Below, piece by piece: positions 18,701 to 26,575 of a stretch of DNA of 30,825 nucleotides. The stretch is from a virus. Numbering within the stretch: position 1 is the stretch's first letter; the number at the start of each line of letters is the position of its first letter. The position numbers were made by a program, and so were the translations under genes. A model generated the notes under the pieces. That model did no database searches. It was not told the origin of the DNA and saw only the letters and a list, made by a program, of their open reading frames with translations. The stretch is taken from the IMG/VR virus record IMGVR_UViG_3300046655_000727, positions 1 to 30,825 of that record, one strand, 5' to 3'.

Positions 18701-20311
18701 ACTTTAGCAAATAGCGAAGTATTTGAAGAAAATATAGCAGATGGTTCTGTATGGTCTTTATTTGAAACAGCAAGCACCGGAGAAACAGTTTTAGGATCTG
18801 AAAAATTATACAGAATTATGTCTGTAACACATGAGGAGAAACATTTACATACAATACAAGCAGTAGAACACTCAAATGCAAAGTTCGAAGCAGTAGATAC
18901 TGACTATGAACTAGGAAATATTCCTCCCAGTATTTTTCCAGAGAAAGAACCAGAAACGGTACCTCCTCCTGAAAATCCTAGAATTCAACCTTTTTCAGAT
19001 AATCCAGCATTATTATTTTCAAAATTTCAGCTACAATGGGATGCTCCCGACACAATTTATATTGCAGCATACGAAGTATCAGCTACTCCAAATATATTTC
19101 CTGATGAACAAACTACTAAAACTGTTGGGGGTACTTCTCTATTATTTACAGATATTCCTCAAGGAAAATATGTTTTTAAAGTCAGAACTATTTCTCCAAA
19201 GCAGAATCGCTCTCCTTGGGTCTCGGTTGTATTAAATTATGAAGAGCCTACTAATGAAGACGGAGATCCTATAGGAGTCCCAGATCAAAGTATAGAACGT
19301 ATTCACGGTTTGCCTGTTTGGGCACATGCAAATATGCAAGGACGTATACTAAATATTTCCTCAACTCCTGCAAGTACTACAGAGTTTTATCAAGTAACTA
19401 ATAGATATTCCACTTTTTCTAATTTACCAGATACTTTGAATATAGCTGCAGGAGATTATTATATACTGGAGACCTCGGTTATTGCTACTGGTGGTACAAC
19501 TTGGAAAAGTCAACACTGGGTTTGGAATGGGGTAAAGCTCGAGACCCTTTGGCAGGCAACTACTGCAATTAGTGGCACACTTTTTAAAGAAGGAGAAACC
19601 TATGAGAAAGGTACAAAAAGAGAGGGCCCTACAACTTATGTAGCTAATCAGGGGTATACAGTTTCATATGAAATTTTTGCACTAAAAGGCGAGCAAGTAG
19701 AAGGTCAAGAAGGTCAAGAAGTTTGGGCCTTAGATTTTCCTGAATTGCCTGGTGGTGCAGGATATAAAATTGCAGAATTAGCTAGTTATGGGTCTCCCAG
19801 TAGTTACGCTACAATTACGAAAGCCTCTGGAAATGGTGTAGTAGACTTATCTGGAATTCCAGATGGAGATGATAGAGAGCTTTATATAATTTTTGATCAT
19901 AGTGTTCCCAAATTATTTTTAGGATATTTTGACATAGATGTACACCCCGACAGTGGAGCAACGGGCTTATGGAGAAATATTACTCCTGGAAATGGAGACT
20001 TAAGTCTTACTTATACAGCTATTACAGGTACTGCGGTTTTACCTGCTAATTCTAATATTTTAACAGGAACTAATACTCAATTTCTTACAGACCTTCGAGT
20101 AGGAGACTTTATAAGCTTAGCTAATGCTTCTTCTGCCGCAGCTATTCCTGCTCCTAGTCTAGCTGCTCAAGTAATAGGAATAGAATCTGATACAAAAATA
20201 ACTTTAAATGGTGTTTTTGACACACAAGTAACTCTAACAAATTTATATAGAAATACATACCGTCCTGACTATGCAAGAGATGCTGTCATTGCATTTGTAG
20301 AAAGAGAATAA
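15752..20311 (+). CDS. Central tail tip / host specificity protein J homologue
   Basis: A 1519-residue tail tip protein. The N-terminus has YTDLVSEGPIWGLVDGAHSV, a signature of J proteins. The middle has YDIRGRLLKVPQTYTPREY (near residue 546), then NPAWIFYDIITNNRYGAG and FRMNLFLTKPEAVYKVLKDI with YWMDGQLTLI, all standard J elements that build the hub below the tube. Residues near 1070-1165 look like a fibronectin type III domain (PPPENPRIQP to SPWVSVVLNYEEP). The remaining 350 residues are beta-rich and likely to carry host-facing domains. It is longer than lambda J (1132) mainly by the beta segments inserted at about 100-320 and by the C-terminus. It follows gene I with an overlap and is four bases from the fibre at 20316. 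Confidence 0.9.
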   Translation: MGTLNKLSRLFLYTPDNTAIGTLVGGEYQNVSYTDLVSEGPIWGLVDGAHSVYFDDNPAEEGNYTGFKPKRINAKVTFTGSSTTGTFDVDTKLPVDFSLGEGRELVTAPHTVFNVTITSKTKTDGGFEFEVETNNSTPAPFNFTSAVFDSTSSKDFDRIVALTLLFPNGGIKRVSLQGSLSTVNTSTANFIGSLNGVSSAVFDDIIVGTLNNASNTTGYITVIEHRKINSINVAQREVVVDGSNPPAQSSLFWVTDAVTFSAAVTTGTNVDIGLSANSNIGKIDDLMVQENFGTVDQYPLPRIQNVGGSAAVVGASGSTPIKMFDYREMSNLRSGHVGLVHQPIQPTHLAPKEGEIVDYDAETDPAPKNFVHGAFGLQSVTQVRQADTIQFDIVYNQGLIYFGGNGTPNYYHMTAMYDVILELYTSAGTLAIINIYDNPALVHRGKRQGPLAFTHEIDISQYRTKFGDFTGFQLFIYRFTRHKGATMHADGTRANKDTEYWNVLAESSITNLGATFQDKFTYPNSALVNVVFSSRQFKTAPKRSYDIRGRLLKVPQTYTPREYSDTGIAKYQGFWDGTFIDNVYTDNPAWIFYDIITNNRYGAGTWVDSALMDKYSLYRIAKYCDDLVPASEETNATLFQVDEFYEIKTLSSQTQWNDMARTTGVTYSVGDLVRVLEPGPSGSLATGVRYEPRFRMNLFLTKPEAVYKVLKDIASAFTSILYWMDGQLTLIQDQPSTSVHTFSKSNVIEGRFEYQTTSAKLRPNQYIVYYNDPTSNYERVPVMYEDPVAIAKNGKVITKSAVAFGCTSESQAIRYAKWKLWTAQNQKEIIVFQTGLQGKFVRPGDIIGVQDRDRQNVTYSGRVSTSTLSTLTFDRQVNFNGNSSYILNVMFSRPAAVYVGYEPVTVNGATYSKGEYISEAFIRTSGGAYVLSNLDTEEKASNAFKDTSSNELLPILWKKYTHVKQYEIVNPTSAGTFLLADVVTLANSEVFEENIADGSVWSLFETASTGETVLGSEKLYRIMSVTHEEKHLHTIQAVEHSNAKFEAVDTDYELGNIPPSIFPEKEPETVPPPENPRIQPFSDNPALLFSKFQLQWDAPDTIYIAAYEVSATPNIFPDEQTTKTVGGTSLLFTDIPQGKYVFKVRTISPKQNRSPWVSVVLNYEEPTNEDGDPIGVPDQSIERIHGLPVWAHANMQGRILNISSTPASTTEFYQVTNRYSTFSNLPDTLNIAAGDYYILETSVIATGGTTWKSQHWVWNGVKLETLWQATTAISGTLFKEGETYEKGTKREGPTTYVANQGYTVSYEIFALKGEQVEGQEGQEVWALDFPELPGGAGYKIAELASYGSPSSYATITKASGNGVVDLSGIPDGDDRELYIIFDHSVPKLFLGYFDIDVHPDSGATGLWRNITPGNGDLSLTYTAITGTAVLPANSNILTGTNTQFLTDLRVGDFISLANASSAAAIPAPSLAAQVIGIESDTKITLNGVFDTQVTLTNLYRNTYRPDYARDAVIAFVERE

Positions 20312-20315
20312 TAAT

Positions 20316-22448
20316 ATGCCTAATTCAATAAATACACAAGTTTGGTTAAATACAAATGCTGGAGAGGGGGGCGATGGGCCGGAGACCGATGCTGATCGAG
20401 TATTAGACGTTGAAAAAGCAATTAATGCAGGAATAAATGTATATCAAGAATCTGGAGGACTTACTTTTTCTGGTGCCGGTCAAATTAAAGGCGGAAAAAC
20501 TGACTACGATGTAGGAACGGGATTTTGGATAGGGGCTAAACCCGATGATTTTGCATATAAGGTTGCGATTGGAAATCCTAATGCTAATACATTTAATTTC
20601 GATGGGGAGTATATAGATGCTCAGATGCGAAATCTTGAGCTTACAGGCTATTTACGAGGGCCTGCAAGTTTTACAATTGACCCTGCTACTCACGGAAATG
20701 ATACAGGTACTGTTGTTATTGCAGGAAACCTTCAAGTTGATGGAACAACTACTACTATAAACAGTACGGTTGTTGAAATTGATGATATTGCAATTCAATT
20801 AGCAGCAGAAGCAACCACAGCATCTTTAGCAAATAATGGAGGAATAATTGTAGGAACTTTTACAAATTATCCTTTTATTCTTTACAGAAGTAGTTTTGAT
20901 TCTTGGGAGGTAAATAAAGACTGGACTCCAAATACAAATAATACAAAAGATTTGGGGAATACTAGTAAAAGATGGAGGAACTTATATCTTGCGGGTGGTG
21001 CAGATATAGAAGGAAACTTGGAGGTAGATGGAAATGTAGTTTTAGGAGACTCAACTTCAGATACAATTACAATGAATGGAAAAGTCTTTAGTGATATTCT
21101 TCCGGCCGGAAATATTCAGCATGATTTAGGTGCTCCGAGCCTGCGATGGCGAAATATATATGCACAGAATGGCGATTTTTCGGGCGACTTAGATGTTGAT
21201 GGAAATGCCACGATTGGTGGAACAATAACTTCAACTGGGGATATTAGTGCCCCAAATATGGCTGATGATTTAAGTGCTACAGTAAGCGGCTCAAACATAG
21301 ATATTAATTTGTTAGCTACTAACAATTCTGTTTTAGGAAATGTAACTTTAGCCCCGGGATCGAATATTAGTTTAGGCGAATCTAATAATGTAATTACTAT
21401 ATCAGCTTCTCAAGTTCAATCAGATTGGGCTGAAACAACTGTTTCTGATCCTTCTTTTATTCTAAACAAACCGTATCTTGCAGATGATTTAAGCGCATCT
21501 CTAAATAGCTCAACAAATAATATTGATGTTTACCTTTTAAACTCAAATAATCAGCATATGGGAACAGTTAGTTTTGAGGCAGGAAACAATATTACTTTAA
21601 GCGAATCTAGCGATGTAATTACTATATCAGCTTCTCAAGTGCAGTCAAATTGGACTGAGACAAATTCAAGCAGTGCTGCGTTTATTCAAAACAAGCCTAC
21701 TATTCCTTCAGCTCCTGTGCAGTCAAATTGGGCTGAGACAAATTCAAGCGTTCTTTCATTTATTCAAAACAAGCCTACTATTCCTGCAGCTCAAGTGCAG
21801 TCAGATTGGACTGAGACAAATTCAAATAGTCTTTCATTTATTCAAAACAAACCTGCTGTTCCGGCGGCTCAAGTGCAGTCAAATTGGACTGAGACAAATT
21901 CAAGCAGTGCTGCGTTTATCCAAAACAAACCTACTATCATCAGTACCTTTAGCGGTTTAACAGATACTAATTTTACCTCTCTTGCGGATAAAGATATTGC
22001 TAGATATAACAATTCTACTAGTAAATGGGAAAATTTTTCTGAAAGCCCTGTTCAGTATACTACAAGTTTTACTCCTGGCGGCTGTAGTCACTATAAAGTA
22101 TTTGTAACTCAAAAAGGAGACTTAATTCATCTTCAAGCTCGATTTCATGTAAGTCAGGAAAGTAACAGTACTAGTGATTGGAACGCAGTACTTGTGGCTC
22201 CCTCTGGATATAGTGTTCCTGTGCCGCCTTCTTTTGTTGGTACGCCCAGAATTGCTACTGGTAGTGGAATAACTATAAATACCTACACCCCTGGTACCAC
22301 AGTAACTACAGGTCTTTGGGTAGCTACCTATGATGACACTGGAACTATTAAGGTTATTAAACATGGAAGCACTAGTTACGCGAGTGTTACAAACGTGAGG
22401 GCGAACAGTTCTGAATACTTATTAATAAATATTACATTTACAACATAA
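20316..22448 (+). CDS. Tail fibre protein with tandem shaft repeats
   Basis: A 710-residue fibre. It begins with NTQVWLNTNAG and a module with GTGFWIGAKPDDFAYKVAIG, followed by NLQVDGTTTTINSTVVEI, both frequent in marine phage fibres. Two units of the type KDLGNTSKRWRNLYLAGG and HDLGAPSLRWRNIYAQNG with EGNLEVDGNVVLG follow. Residues about 310-440 hold two copies of a 75-residue repeat starting ADDLSA. Residues about 440-545 are four 26-residue repeats (VQSNWTETNSSS, AAFIQNKPTI). The last 130 residues are a distinct beta domain with a single cysteine and no repeat, likely to be the receptor-facing tip. The ribosome site is weak (AGAGAA), and the gene follows J by four bases, so translation may be coupled. 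Receptor unknown. Confidence 0.8.
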   Translation: MPNSINTQVWLNTNAGEGGDGPETDADRVLDVEKAINAGINVYQESGGLTFSGAGQIKGGKTDYDVGTGFWIGAKPDDFAYKVAIGNPNANTFNFDGEYIDAQMRNLELTGYLRGPASFTIDPATHGNDTGTVVIAGNLQVDGTTTTINSTVVEIDDIAIQLAAEATTASLANNGGIIVGTFTNYPFILYRSSFDSWEVNKDWTPNTNNTKDLGNTSKRWRNLYLAGGADIEGNLEVDGNVVLGDSTSDTITMNGKVFSDILPAGNIQHDLGAPSLRWRNIYAQNGDFSGDLDVDGNATIGGTITSTGDISAPNMADDLSATVSGSNIDINLLATNNSVLGNVTLAPGSNISLGESNNVITISASQVQSDWAETTVSDPSFILNKPYLADDLSASLNSSTNNIDVYLLNSNNQHMGTVSFEAGNNITLSESSDVITISASQVQSNWTETNSSSAAFIQNKPTIPSAPVQSNWAETNSSVLSFIQNKPTIPAAQVQSDWTETNSNSLSFIQNKPAVPAAQVQSNWTETNSSSAAFIQNKPTIISTFSGLTDTNFTSLADKDIARYNNSTSKWENFSESPVQYTTSFTPGGCSHYKVFVTQKGDLIHLQARFHVSQESNSTSDWNAVLVAPSGYSVPVPPSFVGTPRIATGSGITINTYTPGTTVTTGLWVATYDDTGTIKVIKHGSTSYASVTNVRANSSEYLLINITFTT
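21639..21950 (+). repeat. Four tandem 78-bp repeats in the fibre gene
   Basis: Units start at 21639, 21717, 21795 and 21873, exactly 78 bases apart, each opening GTGCAGTCA and encoding 26 residues with NW, ET and FIQNKP. Units 1 and 4 are the closest pair. A diverged relative at 21414 lies inside a larger 75-residue repeat. Such units expand and contract by recombination and set shaft length. Confidence 0.9.
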
Positions 22449-22464
22449 TATTTTTAAAACATCC

Positions 22465-22508
22465 TTCAAAAAATATATCTTGACAAGGCAGGTGTGCTTT
22501 GTTATAAT
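22465..22508 (+). promoter_or_regulatory. Perfect sigma-70 promoter P2
   Basis: TTGACA at 22480-22485 and TATAAT at 22503-22508 match the consensus at all twelve positions with the ideal 17-base spacer. The 20 bases at 22465-22484 repeat the promoter P1 upstream sequence with two changes, both in the A/T run. It lies 17 bases after the fibre stop and about 50 bases before the next gene. No terminator is visible between the fibre gene and this promoter. Confidence 0.9.
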
Positions 22509-22533
22509 CATACCATAGAATATTTAAAAAAGC

Positions 22534-22549
22534 CTTCTTTAGTAAGAAG
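22534..22549 (+). other. Leader hairpin below promoter P2
   Basis: CTTCTT (22534-22539) pairs with AAGAAG (22544-22549) around TAGT. The right arm is the only purine-rich, Shine-Dalgarno-like stretch before the ATG at 22564 and is 14 bases from it, so the hairpin may mask or position ribosome entry. No T run follows, so it is not a terminator. Confidence 0.5.
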
Positions 22550-22563
22550 TTAGCGCCCTTCCA

Positions 22564-22932
22564 ATGAATAGACAAGTAACTGTTGTTAAAAATGATACGG
22601 GACCGGATCTAACGGTTGTTATTGTTAAAAACGATGATAATCAAAGATTCGTAACGACTCCCTCTAATGTACATTTAAATATTCGTAGAAAAGATACAAC
22701 TACTAATATTATTAGTATTACTGCGGATGCGCTTAAATCCATTGGCACCAGCGCCCAATATACATTTAATCTAAGAAACTTTACAACGCATACAGACGTG
22801 ACACCCGATTTCTATGAAGCCGAGGTAGAGTTTATCGTGCCTGACGGTACAGACGAGCAAGGAAATCCTCAAACTGCTAGTTTTACAACATTTGAGCAGA
22901 TAACAATACAGGTGCGGGATGATTATACATGA
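22564..22932 (+). CDS. Small beta-rich structural protein
   Basis: A 122-residue protein of alternating short strands: QVTVVKNDTGPDLTVVIVKND, then VHLNIRRKDTT, then FYEAEVEFIVPDGTDEQG and a last strand with FEQITIQVRDDYT. The pattern resembles the N-terminal Ig-like domain of siphophage upper baseplate or receptor-binding scaffold proteins (BppU-like), but no signature is decisive. It is the first gene after promoter P2. The ATG has no clear ribosome site. An in-frame TAA at 22543 rules out a longer product, so this start is the only reasonable one. The stop overlaps the next start (ATGA at 22929-22932). It may be an adaptor for the large protein that follows (inference). Confidence 0.55.
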   Translation: MNRQVTVVKNDTGPDLTVVIVKNDDNQRFVTTPSNVHLNIRRKDTTTNIISITADALKSIGTSAQYTFNLRNFTTHTDVTPDFYEAEVEFIVPDGTDEQGNPQTASFTTFEQITIQVRDDYT

Positions 22933-25900
22933 GCAAAAATTTAACATTCCTATCGTTAACAGATAACTCTTTATTAATACAAGAACAATCTTTTATCGGG
23001 CCTCAGGTTGATTCGCTAACTGCTACGGGTATTAGTTTTTTTGATGCTAAAATTACCCATAATCAATTATATAGATATTTTTTCCATGAAACCGCAAAAG
23101 CTGATGAAGTTTTTGACAGAATAGCTACATATCATAGAAAATTCTTTGAAACTATTAAAGCAGAAGAAGTTTTATTTAAAAATATAACAACTGGCTTAGA
23201 TACTGAAGAAGTAAAACTAGATTCTAATAATTTTGCTTATGAATGGTTACGAATTCGTAAGTTTAATGATAGTGTAAAAATACGTGATTTACTTGATCCT
23301 GTTAAAGTACAGAATTACAAAGATGCTTTCAAAATTGGAGAAGAGCGAGTTGAGAAAGTCCTTCCTCCAATTACTACTACTGATGAGGCGGTATGGTTTG
23401 ACCCTCGGATAATTATAGAGCTGACAAAAGGATCCCTTCCTTTACAGTTGGCTGGGGGCAAAGATGATTTAGTTTTTGTTGGTAACGTAGTTCTTTCAAG
23501 AGATGCAGCAAAAACTTTTGAAAAAGTCAGACTACAATTAAATAGAGTAGCAAGTCTTGATGAAGCAAAGTTTGATGATACTACAATAAACTTTGAACAA
23601 ACTAAATCGATTACTCAAGATGCCGCAAAATTTTTCGATACTCCTTTAGTAGCAGGAAAGAGCTCTTTAATAAAAGATAGTGCTAAAGTTTTAGATAATG
23701 ACATTTTGCTTATTGGAAAAAATGTTATTCGATCAGACACAACAAAGTTTGGTGCAAGTTTTATCGATCCTAGCTCTAATGAGCAACTCTTAAAAAGAAA
23801 AGTAGGCAAGACAGTTCCTACTGAAGTTGCAAAAGCGACAGAAAATGTATTAACTTTAGGACAGTTTGAATTAGCTCGAGACGAATTTAAAACTTTTAGC
23901 GATGAAACCCTTTTAGTAGGTAAAAATGTTTTTGATGTAACTAAATTACAGATACTTGCAAGTAAGAAGATAAGTACAAATAAGCATACTGACGCAACTA
24001 AATTTATAGAAAAATTGATAGCTGGCGGGAAGGCAGTAATTTCACGGGAAACAGTAAAAATTCTTAGCCCAGTAGCAAAAAGTGCCTCTATAATTGCGCA
24101 TATTGATCCAGTAACTAAAGATATTGACAAAATAAAATTTGCTGCCAATAGAGATACTTCTCCAACTAGTGATAATTTTGTAAACTTAGGGCCTGGCCTA
24201 CATAAAGAGGAAGTTGCTCAATTTTTAGATGAATTTTTAAATAGTGGTAAAACGTCAGTTGACGTACTTGCTAGAGACAGACTGGGCACTAGTGAAGATA
24301 AAATTAACCGAGTGTATCATGTAAATAAGAGTATACCTCGAACTTTTTCACAGGAAGAACACAAGCCGACTTCCCCAGTAGACTTTAATGAGCCTGCTAT
24401 AAAAAATCCCGCTGCGGTCAATACAAGACCTGCTTCGCATGACCCTTACTTTACTTATTTGTGGCAGAATTTTTATAAAGATATTGTAAATCCAATAACT
24501 GGACAACTAGAATATCCTAGCATTTATCACCCAAGATTTCGGCCAGTAGATATAGATGATCGTAGAAGAGAAGACTATGCACTTGTCTCCGCAGGAAATG
24601 ATAGGCTAAGAGGAGACACTGATCCTCGATATGCTTCTGCAAACGGGGTCGCTTATTATAGATTAATACCTGTCTGGGACGGACAACAATGGAGATTCCC
24701 ATCGAGTAACGCAAGCTTAGCAAATACATTTCCTACACATAATGCTGTAGGAAGAAGAATTAACTTAGGACTACGAGCATTTACGCCGTCAGATTTTGAA
24801 AAAGCTAGAAAAGCAATTTACAATTCTGAAGGGCAGCTACTAGGATACCAGCAATTACCCTTGGGTGCTCCTACAGGAGAAACAGTTTGGGACAGCCTTC
24901 GAAGAGCAGGAATTACTTTAGGTAGATTTCAACTACATTTAAAACCTGGTAGCATTGAAGATAATCCCACGGGGTTTACTGAAAATATAGTTGCTAAGGC
25001 TGAATCTTTAGTTCCCTATGATAGAGTTCTTTTTGGGTTTTATAATCCCGGACAAACTCCTTTAGGGCAACCGGAAGATGTAAAACTAAGAAAGTCTTTA
25101 GGAGCAAGACTAGATATTGCTGAATTGATCGGTCGAAGATTTAAACGAGTTGAAATGACATTTAGGGAGGCTAATAGCAGACCCGGTGAGGTACTTAAAG
25201 GAAAAGATTTAATTGCTGCTATAGCAGACAAAGCACAAATAGAACACGATAGATTTCATGCATTTTTTAACCCAAGAGGGCATGTAACTCCAGATGTTAG
25301 TTTTGCGCAAAGTAAAGGAGTGCCCACAGAAATAATTAAATTAGAAGGTACTCCCGCAAAAAGATTAGAGAGAGAAAAAGGTCCAGAACTAAATGCACAA
25401 ACAAAAACTACTTTAAACGCTATAGCTTATGCACAAGCTCAAGTTTTAAATTCTGAAAAAATAATTGCTTCTTCTTTTTCAAGAAATCTTTTAGCAAGAA
25501 GCATAGATGAAGGCGTTAGAATTTTACATTTAATTCCAAGCGGTCCTTACAATCCTTATGTTGAACCGCCTCCAAATAATCAAGGAGTAATTACTAGAGT
25601 TGGAGAGGACTTATATGCAAGCTATGGTAGCAACAGGGCAATATCTTCGTATTCTACTTATGAATATACAAATTTAAATGAGTATACAGAAACTATTATT
25701 CCAACATATGAATTACTACCCTTTTTTTGGTCTGGGGGAAATGCACCGCCAACAGAGTATCAAGGAACTTACTCCTACCAGCAAAGAGAAGGCGGAGGTT
25801 ATGTTTATAAATATGGTACTTTAATTTGGGAACAAGATAGGCACTACTTTTCAACTGGATCTTGGGGAACTACTTCCGCAGGATTTTTCTGGGATGCTAT

Positions 25901-26564
25901 AAGAAATCATTGGGTGCTACTTAAAAATGTAGATTTTCAGGATAACTTAGGCCCTTTTGAAGACGTAATTGATTTACCTAGTAGAACTAATAGTTTAGAA
26001 CCGGGGCTCGGGGCAATAACTTTTTCAGACCCTGTTCATGGAGGACTAATAAATAGTACTTTAAATAGGTATTCTAGACCGCAAGGTAGTACAATAGTCA
26101 ATAGATTATTTTGGGAAAAGTTAGGTAGTATTGAGAGTTTATTTGAAGGAGATGCCCCTGCGTATGACACTAACGGACCTCCAATACAAAATCTTTTTAA
26201 ACAAAGTAGTATATATAGAGATACTGATGGTCATTTATATCTTTGGCTATATCCTCAGGTCTTTGGTCTAGGTGGAGGATATGGTAATTCTTTCTTTGGT
26301 ACCAATCATACTGGTACGAGTATTGGCGGAGCTGGCTGGAGAAAGATAAGTAATCGTACAACTGCAAGTTTAACTCCTCCGGGAGAAATACTATCTATTC
26401 TCACCGCTTTAGATACTGAATACAGTCGTAAAGTAAAATACGACAGACCACATACGGAAACGATTAAGGTTGCTGACCCTGGATCGGCTTATATACCCGT
26501 GTACTGTGCTTCATATTTCTTGGAGCCATATGTCAGCGAAGCAGGCAAAAGTGCCAATTTTTAA
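22929..26564 (+). CDS. Large repeat-bearing structural protein of unknown function
   Basis: A 1211-residue protein that I cannot assign to a family. Residues about 50-455 are built from roughly 20-residue degenerate repeats of the form D-x-x-K-F-x-D-x-x-L-x-x-G-K (for example DAAKFFDTPLVAGK, then DSAKVLDNDILLIGKN). Residues about 480-930 are less repetitive, with Arg/Pro-rich segments and a YHPRFRPVDIDDRRREDY stretch. The last 280 residues are rich in Tyr, Trp, Gly and Asn (YQGTYSYQQREGGGYVYKYG, GGGYGNSFFGTNHTGT), typical of adhesive surfaces. No signal peptide, membrane segment or catalytic motif is seen. It overlaps the 22564 gene and sits with fibre genes behind promoter P2, so it is probably a tail appendage. 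Arginine is mostly AGA, unlike the next gene. Confidence 0.6.
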   Translation: MSKNLTFLSLTDNSLLIQEQSFIGPQVDSLTATGISFFDAKITHNQLYRYFFHETAKADEVFDRIATYHRKFFETIKAEEVLFKNITTGLDTEEVKLDSNNFAYEWLRIRKFNDSVKIRDLLDPVKVQNYKDAFKIGEERVEKVLPPITTTDEAVWFDPRIIIELTKGSLPLQLAGGKDDLVFVGNVVLSRDAAKTFEKVRLQLNRVASLDEAKFDDTTINFEQTKSITQDAAKFFDTPLVAGKSSLIKDSAKVLDNDILLIGKNVIRSDTTKFGASFIDPSSNEQLLKRKVGKTVPTEVAKATENVLTLGQFELARDEFKTFSDETLLVGKNVFDVTKLQILASKKISTNKHTDATKFIEKLIAGGKAVISRETVKILSPVAKSASIIAHIDPVTKDIDKIKFAANRDTSPTSDNFVNLGPGLHKEEVAQFLDEFLNSGKTSVDVLARDRLGTSEDKINRVYHVNKSIPRTFSQEEHKPTSPVDFNEPAIKNPAAVNTRPASHDPYFTYLWQNFYKDIVNPITGQLEYPSIYHPRFRPVDIDDRRREDYALVSAGNDRLRGDTDPRYASANGVAYYRLIPVWDGQQWRFPSSNASLANTFPTHNAVGRRINLGLRAFTPSDFEKARKAIYNSEGQLLGYQQLPLGAPTGETVWDSLRRAGITLGRFQLHLKPGSIEDNPTGFTENIVAKAESLVPYDRVLFGFYNPGQTPLGQPEDVKLRKSLGARLDIAELIGRRFKRVEMTFREANSRPGEVLKGKDLIAAIADKAQIEHDRFHAFFNPRGHVTPDVSFAQSKGVPTEIIKLEGTPAKRLEREKGPELNAQTKTTLNAIAYAQAQVLNSEKIIASSFSRNLLARSIDEGVRILHLIPSGPYNPYVEPPPNNQGVITRVGEDLYASYGSNRAISSYSTYEYTNLNEYTETIIPTYELLPFFWSGGNAPPTEYQGTYSYQQREGGGYVYKYGTLIWEQDRHYFSTGSWGTTSAGFFWDAIRNHWVLLKNVDFQDNLGPFEDVIDLPSRTNSLEPGLGAITFSDPVHGGLINSTLNRYSRPQGSTIVNRLFWEKLGSIESLFEGDAPAYDTNGPPIQNLFKQSSIYRDTDGHLYLWLYPQVFGLGGGYGNSFFGTNHTGTSIGGAGWRKISNRTTASLTPPGEILSILTALDTEYSRKVKYDRPHTETIKVADPGSAYIPVYCASYFLEPYVSEAGKSANF
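23080..24290 (+). repeat. Degenerate 20-residue repeat array
   Basis: At least a dozen units of 19-20 residues, starting with D or E, then two residues, K, an aromatic or Leu, and closing with G-K. They run with little spacing from about residue 178 to 275, and more loosely from 50 and up to 455. DNA identity between units is low, so this is an old protein-level repeat. Confidence 0.7.
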
Positions 26565-26575
26565 GGAGATTAACT

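Noticed and set aside
22534-22549. Hairpin as a terminator below promoter P2
   Set aside because: AT-rich six-pair stem with no T run after it, and located before the genes it would have to terminate.
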